Positions 24,869 to 34,556 of a DNA stretch of 38,034 bases are shown here, one piece after another (positions within the stretch are counted from its first letter, which is position 1; every line of letters starts with the position of its first letter). The DNA is from an uncultured Rhizobium sp. GTDB taxonomy: Bacteria > Pseudomonadota > Alphaproteobacteria > Rhizobiales > Rhizobiaceae. The DNA lies in the NCBI GenBank assembly GCA_945952245.1, contig CAMFHT010000005.1, positions 1-38,034 of the forward strand, in the 5' to 3' direction. The notes below the pieces were generated by a model. That model worked only from the letters and a program-made list of their open reading frames with translations. It had not been told where the DNA came from and ran no database searches. The translations under genes and the position numbers were made by a program.

Positions 24869-26590
24869 TTACTTCTGCCAGCTCTTGACCAGTTCGTCAT
24901 AGTTGATGGTGATCGGCTTTTCCTTCTCGTTCTCGACCTTCAGCTGCGGAGCGAGATTGCCAGCAGCGACGGCTGCCTTGTTCTGCTCCTCGAGAGAGGA
25001 TTCGTCGGCCAGCTTCGGACCGATATCACCCTGCACGCCAGACTTCTCGATACGGGCCAGAACCTTTTCCTGCTCGGCGCAGAGCGAGTCCATGGCTTCC
25101 TGGGCGGTCTTTGCACCCGAGGAAGCGTCGCCGATGTTCTGCCACCACAGCTGGGCAAGCTTCGGATAATCCGGAACGTTGGTGCCGGTCGGGGTCCACT
25201 GCACGCGCGCCGGCGAGCGGTAGAACTCGATCAGACCGCCGAGCTTCGGAGCCCGTTCGGTGAAGCTCTTGTCCTGGATGGTCGATTCGCGGATGAAGGT
25301 GAGGCCGACATGCGACTTCTTCACGTCCACGGTCTTCGAGGTCACGAACTGCGCATAGAGCCATGCGGCCTTGGCGCGATCGGTGGGGGTGGACTTCATG
25401 AGCGTCCAGGAACCGGCATCCTGGTAGCCGAGCTTCATGCCGTCCTTCCAGTAGACGCCATGCGGGCTCGGAGCCATGCGCCACTTCGGGGTGCCGTCGG
25501 AATTCACTACCGGCAGACCGTCCTTGACCATGTCCGCGGTAAAGGCGGTGTACCAGAAGATCTGCTGGGCGATATTGCCCTGGGCAGGAACCGGGCCGGC
25601 TTCGCCGAACACCATGCCGGCTGCTTCCGGCGGCGCATACTTCTTCAGCCAGTCGATATACTTCTCGATCGAGTAGACCGCTGCCGGGCCGTTGGTGTCA
25701 CCGCCACGGGCCACGCAGGAGCCTACCGGACGGGAGTTTTCATCGACCTTGATGCCCCATTCGTCGACCGGCTTGCCGTTCGGCAGGCCCTTGTCGCCGT
25801 TGCCGGCCATGGAAAGCCAGGCATCGGTGAAGCGCCAGCCGAGCGACGGGTCCTTCTTGCCGTAGTCCATGTGACCATAGACCTTCTTGCCGTCCTGCTC
25901 GCGGCCGGTAAAGAATTCGGCGATGTCCTCATAGGCCGACCAGTTGACCGGCACGCCGAGATCGTAGCCATACTTGGCCTTGAAGTCCGCCTTGTTCTTC
26001 TCGTCGTTGAACCAGTCGTAGCGGAACCAGTAGAGGTTCGCGAACTGCTGGTCGGGCAGCTGGTAGAGCTTGCCGTCCGGGGCTGTGGTGAAGGAGCTGC
26101 CGATGAAGTCCTTCACGTCGAGACCCGGGTTGGTCACGTCCTTGCCCTCGCCGGCCATCCAGTCGGTGAGGTTGCGGACCTGCTGGTAGCGCCAATGGGT
26201 ACCGATGAGGTCGGAGTCGTTGACCCAGCCGTCATAGATGTTTTCGCCGGTCTGCATCTGTGTCTGGATCTTTTCCACGACGTCACCTTCCTGGATGATG
26301 TCGTGGGTGACCTTGATGCCGGTGATCGCTGTGAAGGCCGGAGCCAGCACTTCGGATTCGTACTTGTGGGTGGTCAGCGATTCCGAGACCACCTTGATTT
26401 CCATGCCGGCGAAGGGCTTCGCGGCATCGACGAACCACTGCATTTCCTTTTCCTGGTCCGCGCGGGACAGGGTGGAGAGGGTGCCGATTTCCTTGTCGAG
26501 GAAACCCTTTGCCTCGTCCATGCCGGCCCAGGCATTGCCGGTCAATACCAGCAGCGCGAATGCCGTCGTCATCATCAATTGCTTGCGCAT
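24869..26590 (-). CDS. glpV: Glycerol ABC transporter substrate-binding protein
   Basis: Periplasmic solute-binding protein, 573 aa, unusually long for sugar-type binding proteins but normal for this family. A Sec signal peptide (MRKQLMMTTAFALLVLTGNAWA) precedes the mature protein. Family-1-like binding-protein features follow, with aromatic-rich segments such as DQQFANLYWFRYDWF. The identification rests on operon order: glpD, two ATPase genes, two permease genes, a 93-aa membrane protein and this gene, the same order as the Rhizobium leguminosarum glpDSTPQUV locus needed for glycerol uptake. GGGAGG precedes the ATG. A 7-bp hairpin in the 77-base gap upstream could adjust its expression relative to the membrane genes. 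It is often auto-annotated simply as an extracellular solute-binding protein. Confidence 0.88.
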   Translation of the reverse strand: MRKQLMMTTAFALLVLTGNAWAGMDEAKGFLDKEIGTLSTLSRADQEKEMQWFVDAAKPFAGMEIKVVSESLTTHKYESEVLAPAFTAITGIKVTHDIIQEGDVVEKIQTQMQTGENIYDGWVNDSDLIGTHWRYQQVRNLTDWMAGEGKDVTNPGLDVKDFIGSSFTTAPDGKLYQLPDQQFANLYWFRYDWFNDEKNKADFKAKYGYDLGVPVNWSAYEDIAEFFTGREQDGKKVYGHMDYGKKDPSLGWRFTDAWLSMAGNGDKGLPNGKPVDEWGIKVDENSRPVGSCVARGGDTNGPAAVYSIEKYIDWLKKYAPPEAAGMVFGEAGPVPAQGNIAQQIFWYTAFTADMVKDGLPVVNSDGTPKWRMAPSPHGVYWKDGMKLGYQDAGSWTLMKSTPTDRAKAAWLYAQFVTSKTVDVKKSHVGLTFIRESTIQDKSFTERAPKLGGLIEFYRSPARVQWTPTGTNVPDYPKLAQLWWQNIGDASSGAKTAQEAMDSLCAEQEKVLARIEKSGVQGDIGPKLADESSLEEQNKAAVAAGNLAPQLKVENEKEKPITINYDELVKSWQK

Positions 26591-26631
26591 ATCGTCCTCC
26601 CGAAGTTTGCGTTAGCAGTCTGCAGTCCGGA

Positions 26632-26651
26632 TGGGCGGTCCTCTCCGCCCA
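26632..26651 (-). other. Intercistronic hairpin between glpU and glpV
   Basis: TGGGCGG (26632-26638) pairs with CCGCCCA (26645-26651) around a 6-base loop, in the 77-base gap between the glpU stop and the glpV start. Hairpins in this place commonly stabilise or partly terminate transcripts so that binding-protein and membrane genes are made in different amounts. Confidence 0.5.
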
Positions 26652-26667
26652 ACCCTTTCATGTTCCC

Positions 26668-26949
26668 TCAGACGTAACGGAAGACGCCGATGGCGTAGAC
26701 CAGGCTGAGGGCAAGAGCCCACCACAGGTTGGCATTGGTGAGGCCAAGCCAGATGAGGTGGATGAAGGCGGATCCGAGGAGCGAGATGAACAGGCGGTCA
26801 CCCCTCGTGGTTTCGAAACGGAGCAGGCCGATGCGCGGATTGCCGCCCGGCGAGACATATTCCCAGATGCCCATGCCGACGAGCAGGGCTGCGATCGTTC
26901 CGAAGAAGAGCGCGGTCGGAAGGGTCCAGGCCATCCATGAGAAGTCCAT
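26668..26949 (-). CDS. glpU: DUF2160 small membrane protein of the glycerol transport operon
   Basis: A protein of 93 aa with about three hydrophobic helices (near residues 8-26, 46-66 and 70-90) and a short polar loop containing SPGGNPRIGLLRFETTRGDR. It belongs to the DUF2160 family of small integral membrane proteins found with this transporter, and corresponds by position to glpU of R. leguminosarum. Its role is not known; an accessory transporter subunit is a reasonable guess. ATG 26949 is chosen because AAGGAG lies 6 bases upstream; a GTG at 26967 overlapping the glpQ stop would add six residues. It lies 14 bases after glpQ. Confidence 0.85.
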   Translation of the reverse strand: MDFSWMAWTLPTALFFGTIAALLVGMGIWEYVSPGGNPRIGLLRFETTRGDRLFISLLGSAFIHLIWLGLTNANLWWALALSLVYAIGVFRYV

Positions 26950-26963
26950 GACGATCTCCTTTC

Positions 26964-27809
<846 letters not shown>

Positions 27810-27810
27810 C

Positions 27811-28677
<867 letters not shown>

Positions 28678-28680
28678 GGC

Positions 28681-29751
28681 TCAGCCCTCCGGTCCGACAC
28701 GCCAGCTGTCGGCGTAGATGTTGATGGCGGATGTCTCGAACTGGAGACGCGGTTCTGCCGGGATTTCGGCGCCTTCCGGCACGACGACCGCAAGCGGCCT
28801 GCCCTCGAAACTCGCGCGCACGATCTTCTGCCGGCCGATATCCTCGATCTTGCTGATCGTAACAGGCATGCCTTCACGGGAGAGGCGGACGAATTCCGGG
28901 CGGATGCCGAGCTCCACCTTCTTGCCGGAGCCGATGGAATGGGTGGCGGCGAGCGGAATGCTCTGGCTGCCGACCACGGCGGAAGCGCCTTCCACCTTGG
29001 CGTCCATCAGGTTCATGCCCGGCGAGCCGATGAAATAGCCGACGAAGGTGTGGCTCGGGCGCTCGAAGAGTTCAGCCGGCGTGCCGATCTGCACGATCTG
29101 GCCGTCATACATGACGACGACCTTGTCGGCGAAGGTCAGCGCTTCGGTCTGGTCATGCGTGACATAGACCATGGTGAAGCCGAACTGGCGGTGCAGGCGC
29201 TTCAGCTGCGAGCGCAGCACCCATTTCATGTGCGGGTCGATGACCGTCAGCGGCTCGTCGAACAGGATCGCGTTCACGTCGTTGCGCACCAGGCCGCGGC
29301 CGAGCGAGATCTTCTGCTTCTGGTCGGCGGTCAGGCCGCGGGCGCGGCGCTTCGCCATGTCCGAAAGGCCCGTCATTTCAAGGATTTCGGTGACCCGGCG
29401 TGCCACGTCCTGCTCCGGCACATGCCGGTTGCGCAGAGGAAATGCGAGGTTGTCGTAGACGGTCATCGTGTCGTAGATGACCGGGAACTGGAAGACCTGC
29501 GCGATGTTGCGCTCCTGCGTCGACAGGTTCGTGACGTCCTTTCCGTCGAACAGGATCTTGCCTTCGGACGGATGCAGCAGGCCGGAAATGATGTTCAGAA
29601 GCGTGGTCTTGCCGCAGCCGGAAGGCCCCAGCAGCGCATAGGCGCCGCCGTCGTTCCAGGAGTGATGCACTTCCTTCAGCGCATAGTCGGATTCGCGCGT
29701 CGGCTTGGCGCCGTAGGCGTGGCGGATGTGGTCGAGATCGATGCGTGCCAT
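28681..29751 (-). CDS. glpT: Glycerol ABC transporter ATP-binding protein with degenerate signature motif
   Basis: A MalK-type ATPase subunit, 356 aa, with an N-terminal nucleotide-binding domain (to about 240) and a C-terminal TOBE/OB-fold regulatory domain. Walker A GPSGCGKTT (42-50), the Q-loop Gln88, Walker B AILFDEP (161-167) and the H-loop His199 are all canonical. The ABC signature is not: LSGGQ is replaced by LTADQ (140-144), and the following residues read KQKISLGRG. In a dimer with GlpS, its Walker A would face the intact GlpS signature. It lies between glpS (15 bases upstream) and glpP. The name follows the R. leguminosarum locus and is unrelated to the E. coli GlpT antiporter. Confidence 0.87.
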   Translation of the reverse strand: MARIDLDHIRHAYGAKPTRESDYALKEVHHSWNDGGAYALLGPSGCGKTTLLNIISGLLHPSEGKILFDGKDVTNLSTQERNIAQVFQFPVIYDTMTVYDNLAFPLRNRHVPEQDVARRVTEILEMTGLSDMAKRRARGLTADQKQKISLGRGLVRNDVNAILFDEPLTVIDPHMKWVLRSQLKRLHRQFGFTMVYVTHDQTEALTFADKVVVMYDGQIVQIGTPAELFERPSHTFVGYFIGSPGMNLMDAKVEGASAVVGSQSIPLAATHSIGSGKKVELGIRPEFVRLSREGMPVTISKIEDIGRQKIVRASFEGRPLAVVVPEGAEIPAEPRLQFETSAINIYADSWRVGPEG

Positions 29752-29766
29752 GGTCTCCGCTCCTCC

Positions 29767-30846
29767 TCAGGCAGCCAATGCCGCGGGGACGGCGAGCGAG
29801 CGCCCATCCGGGCCGAACGCCATCAGGCGGTCGGCATCGAGATGGAGCGTGATTTCCGTATCGGGATCGATGTCGTGGATGCCGTGCGCCAGCATGACCC
29901 AGCGGGCATCGCCGAAACCGACATGGACGAAACTTTCCGAACCCGCGATTTCAGAAATGAGCGTCCTGACCGTCAGCGCCTGCGGATGGGCACCGCGCGG
30001 CTGAAGGCTCAAGTGATGCGGCTGGAAGGCGATCGTCAGCGGGCCATCGGAGACGTGGGCGAGATGCGCCGGCACAGCGATCTTTGCACCGCCAGCCTCG
30101 AGGGTCTGCCCGAGCTTGGTGACGGCGATCGTGTTGAGCGGCGGATCACCGAAGGTCTTCGCGGTCACGAGGTCCGCCGGATTGCGGTAGACGTCGATGG
30201 TGCGGCCGAACTGGGTGACACGGCCCTCCGACAGCGTTGCGGTATTGCCGCCGAGCAGCAGCGCTTCCGAGGGCTCGGTCGTCGCATAGACGAAGATGGC
30301 GCCGGATTCGGCAAAGATCTTCGGCAGCTCCTCGCGCAGTTCCTCGCGAAGCTTGTAGTCGAGGTTCGCCAGCGGCTCGTCGAGCAGGACGAGGCTTGCA
30401 TTCTTGCAGATCGCGCGGGCGAGCGCCGTGCGCTGCTGCTGGCCGCCGGAAAGATTGAGCGGCGTGCGGTCGAGATAGGGGGTGAGCTTCAGGAGTTCCG
30501 CCGCCTTGCGCACGGCCTTGTCAACCGTATCGCGATCCTTGCCTGCAATCCGCATGGGCGAGGCGATGTTTTCATAGACCGTGAATGCGGGGTAATTGAT
30601 GAACTGCTGGTACACCATGGCGACACTGCGCTTCTGTACCGGCACGCCGGTCACGTCCTTGCCGTCGAAATAAACGGAGCCGCTCGTCGGCTTGTCGAGC
30701 CCGGCCATCAGCCGCATCAGGGACGTCTTGCCTGACAGGGTCGGGCCAAGCAGCACGTTCAGCGTTCCCCGCTGCAGCACGAGGCTGGTCGGGTGAATGT
30801 GGTTCTCGCCGGCGACCACTTTCGCGACGTCGCGTAATTCCAGCAT
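29767..30846 (-). CDS. glpS: Glycerol ABC transporter ATP-binding protein lacking the H-loop histidine
   Basis: The second MalK-type ATPase subunit, 359 aa, with nucleotide-binding and C-terminal TOBE-like domains. The signature LSGGQQQR (132-139) and Walker B LVLLDEP (152-158) are intact. The Walker A is the unusual GPTLSGKT (34-41). The H-loop position, normally THDQ, reads TTEP, so the switch histidine is Thr190. With GlpT this predicts one competent and one defective ATP site. ATG 30846 is chosen because GGGAGGAAAC precedes it and it gives the MLELRDV start; the ten-residue upstream extension is unlikely. It follows glpD after 83 bases. Confidence 0.87.
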   Translation of the reverse strand: MLELRDVAKVVAGENHIHPTSLVLQRGTLNVLLGPTLSGKTSLMRLMAGLDKPTSGSVYFDGKDVTGVPVQKRSVAMVYQQFINYPAFTVYENIASPMRIAGKDRDTVDKAVRKAAELLKLTPYLDRTPLNLSGGQQQRTALARAICKNASLVLLDEPLANLDYKLREELREELPKIFAESGAIFVYATTEPSEALLLGGNTATLSEGRVTQFGRTIDVYRNPADLVTAKTFGDPPLNTIAVTKLGQTLEAGGAKIAVPAHLAHVSDGPLTIAFQPHHLSLQPRGAHPQALTVRTLISEIAGSESFVHVGFGDARWVMLAHGIHDIDPDTEITLHLDADRLMAFGPDGRSLAVPAALAA

Positions 30847-30929
30847 GTTTCCTCCCGGAGCTCCTCCGCTCCTCATTCCCCATCAGGCCGGCAGCCGCTC
30901 TCCCAACTGCCGCCCGACTGCATCATGGC

Positions 30930-32441
30930 CTAACTCGGCGCATGCTGCAGCATGTATTCGTTCAGCCGTGCGGCCTCCTGCGGCGCGAGATAGAGCCCGC
31001 GCTTGGTACGGCGCCAGAGGACATCCTCCGCAGTCCGCGCCCATTCCTTCGACATCAGCCAATCCACTTCGACGGCGTAGACGTCGGAACCAAAGTTCTC
31101 TCCGAGATCCTCCGCCGATCTGAGCCCTTCGAGCATGGCGAAGGCGCGCGTGCCGTACAGGCGGATGAGACGGCGCGCATGCTTGTCATCGAGATAGGGA
31201 TGCGCCGTCTTGAGCTTGCGCACCTCGTCCTCATAGCCATGCACGCTGAAATCGCCGCCGGGCAGCGTGCTGCTGCCGGTCCAGGGCTTGCCCTTTTCGC
31301 CGATGCCTTCGGCAATCTTTTCCAGCGCATGCTCGGCAAGCCGCCGATAGGTGGTGAGCTTGCCGCCGAAGATGTTGAGCAGCACCGGACCGCCATTGCC
31401 GCCTTCGAGCTTCAGCACGTAATCGCGCGTTGCTTCCTGAGCGGCACTCGCGCCGTCGTCGAACAGCGGGCGCACACCGGAATAGGTCCAGACGATGTCT
31501 TCCGGGCGTACGGGCTCCGCAAAATACTCACTCGCCGCATTGCAGAGATAGGTTACTTCCTGGTCGGTGATCTTCACCTCGCGCGGATCGCCCTTGTAAT
31601 CCTGGTCGGTGGTGCCGATCAGGGTGAAGTCGTTTTCGTAGGGGATGGCGAAGATGATTCGATTGTCCGGATTCTGGAAGAAATAGGACCGCGGATCGTC
31701 GAACTTCTTGCGCACGATGATGTGGCTGCCCTGCACGAGACGGACATTGTGCACCTGGTTCTTGCCGAAGGCCTGCGACAGCACCGAATCCACCCAGGGG
31801 CCGGCGGCATTGACCAGCATGCGCGCCTGATAACGCGTCGTCTTGGCCGTGACCGTATCGAGGACGTCGATTTCCCAGAATTTTTCACCGCGATGCGCGG
31901 CAATCACCTTGGACCGAGCAAGAATGGTCGCGCCCCGCTCTTCGGCATCGCGGGCGTTCAGGACCACCATGCGGGCATCGTCCACCCAGCCGTCGGAATA
32001 TTCGAATGCCTTGGTGAAGAGCGGCTTCAGCGGCTTGCCGGCGGGATCCCGGCGCATGTCGAGCGTGCGGGTCGCGGGCAATAGCTTGCGGCCGCCAAGG
32101 TGATCGTAGAGGAAGAGGCCGAGGCGGATGAGCCAGGCGGGACGGATGCCGCCCTTGTGGAACGGCAGGACGAAGCGCATGGGCCAGATGATGTGCGGCG
32201 CCATGGCCCACAGCACCTCGCGCTCCATCAGCGCTTCGCGGACCAGTCGGAATTCGTAATGCTCGAGATAGCGCAGCCCGCCATGGATCAGCTTTGTCGC
32301 GGCGGATGAAGTGCCCGAGGCGAAGTCCTTGGCCTCGGCAAGCGCCACGCTGTACCCTCGCCCCACGGCATCACGGGCAATGCCGCATCCATTGATGCCG
32401 CCGCCGATGATGAACAGGTCGAAGGTCTTCTGGTCCGGCAC
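30930..32441 (-). CDS. glpD: Glycerol-3-phosphate dehydrogenase (FAD-dependent)
   Basis: A membrane-associated flavoenzyme, 503 aa, that oxidises sn-glycerol 3-phosphate to dihydroxyacetone phosphate and passes electrons to the quinone pool. The FAD-binding Rossmann motif IIGGGINGCGIARD is at about 10-24, followed by TSSAATKLIHGGLRYLE (about 46-62), a hallmark of GlpD. The C-terminal domain is complete. A GTG at 32441 is the preferred start because GGGGAGG ends 6 bases before it; ATG 32447 and TTG 32465 in the same frame abut or precede that ribosome-binding site. It heads the glp transport operon, 116 bases after glpR, and three CGAAA repeats lie just upstream. No glycerol kinase gene lies in the window. 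Confidence 0.95.
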   Translation of the reverse strand: MPDQKTFDLFIIGGGINGCGIARDAVGRGYSVALAEAKDFASGTSSAATKLIHGGLRYLEHYEFRLVREALMEREVLWAMAPHIIWPMRFVLPFHKGGIRPAWLIRLGLFLYDHLGGRKLLPATRTLDMRRDPAGKPLKPLFTKAFEYSDGWVDDARMVVLNARDAEERGATILARSKVIAAHRGEKFWEIDVLDTVTAKTTRYQARMLVNAAGPWVDSVLSQAFGKNQVHNVRLVQGSHIIVRKKFDDPRSYFFQNPDNRIIFAIPYENDFTLIGTTDQDYKGDPREVKITDQEVTYLCNAASEYFAEPVRPEDIVWTYSGVRPLFDDGASAAQEATRDYVLKLEGGNGGPVLLNIFGGKLTTYRRLAEHALEKIAEGIGEKGKPWTGSSTLPGGDFSVHGYEDEVRKLKTAHPYLDDKHARRLIRLYGTRAFAMLEGLRSAEDLGENFGSDVYAVEVDWLMSKEWARTAEDVLWRRTKRGLYLAPQEAARLNEYMLQHAPS

Positions 32442-32484
32442 GCGCATCCTCCCCAGTTCACGCAACCCGTTTGGGTCTGGCCGA

Positions 32485-32536
32485 TTTCGAAACTAAGATA
32501 GCTTAAAACGAAAACAAATCGCGTGTCAAACGAAAG
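32485..32536 (-). promoter_or_regulatory. Candidate GlpR operator array upstream of glpD
   Basis: Three CGAAA elements start at 32488, 32509 and 32531, spaced 21 and 22 bases apart, about two helical turns; the first is part of the palindrome TTTCGAAA. They lie 44-95 bases before the glpD start. CGAA/TTCG cores are typical of DeoR-family GlpR operators. The same CGAAA element also occurs twice upstream of glpR. Confidence 0.5.
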
Positions 32537-32557
32537 CGAGTAGAAAACTGAAACAAT

Positions 32558-33325
32558 TTATGAACCCGCGGTTTCGATCAGCTGCACGCCGCGCGATGCC
32601 GCGATTTCCTGCAGTTTCTGCGAGGGACAGACATCCGTGATGAAGGTGTGGACCTGGGAAAGATGGCCGATGCGGACGGGCGCGGTGCGCTCGAATTTCG
32701 TGCTGTCGGCGACGAGGATGACGTGACGCGCATTGGCGATGATCGCCTGCGCGACCTTTACTTCGCGAAAATCGAAATCGAGAAGCGCACCGTCCTCGTC
32801 GATGGCCGAGGCACCGATCACGGCATAGTCCACCTTGAACTGCTTGATGAAATCGACCGCCGCTTCGCCGACGATGCCGCCATCCGAACCGCGGACGACG
32901 CCGCCGGCGATGACCACCTCGATCGAGGGATAGACACGCAAGCGATTGGCGACATTGATGTTATTTGTAATGACCATCAGCTCGTGGTGGTTCAGAAGCG
33001 CCTCTCCAACCGCCTCCGTGGTCGTGCCGATGTTGATGAAAAGCGAGGCCTTGTCCGGGATCAGGTCGGCTGCAGCGCGGCCGATCGCCTGCTTTTCCGT
33101 TGCCGCGATCGAGCGCCGTGCTTCGTAGCGGACGTTTTCCGTCCCGCTCGGAAAGAGGGCGCCGCCATGGATGCGGGTCAGCGCCTTCGCCTCGCAGAGA
33201 TCGTTCAGATCCTTGCGGATCGTCTGCGGCGTCACGGAAAATCGGGTGGCGAGATCCTCCACCTGGACACGGCCCTCGGCCTTGGCAATGTCGAGAATTT
33301 CCGCCTGCCGGCCGGTGAAATGCAT
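32558..33325 (-). CDS. glpR: DeoR-family repressor of glycerol genes
   Basis: A DeoR/GlpR regulator of 255 aa. The N-terminal winged helix-turn-helix is complete (residues 3-57: FTGRQAEILDIAKAEGRVQV to TRIHGGA, with the recognition helix near VTPQTIRKDL), and the C-terminal sugar-phosphate-binding domain carries the usual INIGTTTEAVGEAL (about 94-107). In E. coli the inducer is glycerol 3-phosphate. GGAGG lies about 7 bases before ATG 33325; the much longer open frame upstream runs antisense to the LysR gene and is spurious. Its position before glpD and the shared CGAAA elements support control of the glp operon and of itself. Confidence 0.92.
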   Translation of the reverse strand: MHFTGRQAEILDIAKAEGRVQVEDLATRFSVTPQTIRKDLNDLCEAKALTRIHGGALFPSGTENVRYEARRSIAATEKQAIGRAAADLIPDKASLFINIGTTTEAVGEALLNHHELMVITNNINVANRLRVYPSIEVVIAGGVVRGSDGGIVGEAAVDFIKQFKVDYAVIGASAIDEDGALLDFDFREVKVAQAIIANARHVILVADSTKFERTAPVRIGHLSQVHTFITDVCPSQKLQEIAASRGVQLIETAGS

Positions 33326-33375
33326 GGTCGTCCTCCGCGCCCGTTCGAATGCGAGCTTTCGCACCATAGGCCGAA

Positions 33376-33390
33376 TCGAAACAAACGAAA
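33376..33390 (-). promoter_or_regulatory. Paired CGAAA elements upstream of glpR
   Basis: TCGAAAC starts at 33376 and a second CGAAA at 33386, 9 bases apart, about 50-65 bases before the glpR start. The match to the elements before glpD suggests autoregulation by GlpR. The site also lies 77 bases before the divergent LysR gene, so it could affect both. Confidence 0.4.
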
Positions 33391-33432
33391 AGAACCCGCG
33401 CGCATTGCGGTTGGCAGAGTGCTGCCGCAGAA

Positions 33433-33462
33433 TGCCGCGGTACCCCTCTTGAGACCGCGGCA
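33433..33462 (+). promoter_or_regulatory. 9-bp perfect inverted repeat at the LysR gene start
   Basis: TGCCGCGGT (33433-33441) is the exact reverse complement of ACCGCGGCA (33454-33462), with a 12-base spacer. It ends 4 bases before the ATG of the LysR-type gene and occupies the place where a ribosome-binding site is expected. It may be an operator for autoregulation or an RNA hairpin limiting translation. Confidence 0.55.
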
Positions 33463-33466
33463 GATC

Positions 33467-34363
33467 ATGATCGACAAGCTGGAATATTTCATTGCCCTTG
33501 CCCGAGAAAGGCATTTCGCACGGGCCGCGGAGGAGCTCGGCATTTCGCAGCCGACGCTTTCCGCCGCCATCCGGCAGCTGGAAGACCAGCTGGGTGTCAG
33601 CCTCGTCGTTCGCGGCTCGCGCTTCCAGGGACTGACACCCGAGGGCCAGCGTGTGCTCGAATGGGCGCGCCGGATCGTCGGCGACGCGCGGACCATGCGG
33701 CAGGAAATGCAGGCGGCCAAGAAAGGCCTCTCTGGCCATATCCGACTCGCTGCCATTCCGACGGCGCTCGCCATGGTGCAGCAGATCACGGCGCCCTTCC
33801 AGGAAAAGCATCCGGACGTGACCATTTCCGTAGCGTCCTGCACCTCGCTGCAGGTGCTGAGCCAGCTGGAAAACCTGGAGATCGACGCAGGGATCACCTA
33901 TCTGGAAAACGAGCCGCTCGGCCGCGTCACCAGCGTGCCGCTCTATGCGGAACGCTACCATCTCATTACCGCTGCGGGCAGTCAGTATGCAGAGCGGGAA
34001 AGCGTCACCTGGCAGGAAGTATCAGATCTTAGGCTTTGTCTATTAACGCCCGATATGCAGAACCGGCGCATCATCAACCAGCATTTTGCGGAAGCAGGTG
34101 CAACGGTCAGACCCACGCTCGAATCGAACTCGATGATCGTGCTGTTTTCCCATATGCGAACCGGGCGGTGGTCGTCCATCATGCCGCTCAGCACGGCACA
34201 ATCCTTTGGTTTTCCTGAGGAAGTGCGCGCCATTCCCATCACCGCGCCAGATACCGAACACGTCGTTGGCCTGATTGCGACACATCGCGAACCGTATACG
34301 CCGCTGGTTTCCGCGCTCCTCCATGAAGCACGCACCCTAGCCGCCGATTTTACGCCTCAATAG
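33467..34363 (+). CDS. LysR-family regulator, probable activator of the fds operon
   Basis: A LysR-type regulator of 298 aa. The N-terminal helix-turn-helix spans residues 1-60 (LEYFIALARERHFARAAEELGISQPTLSAAIRQLE), and the effector-binding domain from about residue 88 is of the periplasmic-binding type. It lies directly upstream of fdsG on the same strand with a 193-base gap; LysR genes in this position are found with other bacterial fds operons, so formate-linked control is likely but not shown. No Shine-Dalgarno is visible at the start; instead an inverted repeat reaches to 4 bases before the ATG. The long open frame upstream that merges with it is antisense to glpR and not part of the gene. 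Confidence 0.9.
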   Translation: MIDKLEYFIALARERHFARAAEELGISQPTLSAAIRQLEDQLGVSLVVRGSRFQGLTPEGQRVLEWARRIVGDARTMRQEMQAAKKGLSGHIRLAAIPTALAMVQQITAPFQEKHPDVTISVASCTSLQVLSQLENLEIDAGITYLENEPLGRVTSVPLYAERYHLITAAGSQYAERESVTWQEVSDLRLCLLTPDMQNRRIINQHFAEAGATVRPTLESNSMIVLFSHMRTGRWSSIMPLSTAQSFGFPEEVRAIPITAPDTEHVVGLIATHREPYTPLVSALLHEARTLAADFTPQ

Positions 34364-34556
34364 AAAAAAACTATCGATCGACGGATCTGGCTTATTGACC
34401 TCGTCGCCGGTCCTTGCGAGACTTCAGGGATAGCTTCGGCTGCCGACAGAGATCCGGCCCCCGCAGCGCCAAATTCCACAATCAGGTCCGGCTTGTTTCA
34501 GGCGTCTCGCAAGGCATGTGAAGACATCGGAGGCAAGGTCTATCGGGAGGGCGTTC

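Noticed and set aside
28681-29751. E. coli-type GlpT glycerol-3-phosphate antiporter
   Set aside because: The protein is an ABC ATPase; the shared symbol comes only from the rhizobial glycerol locus naming.
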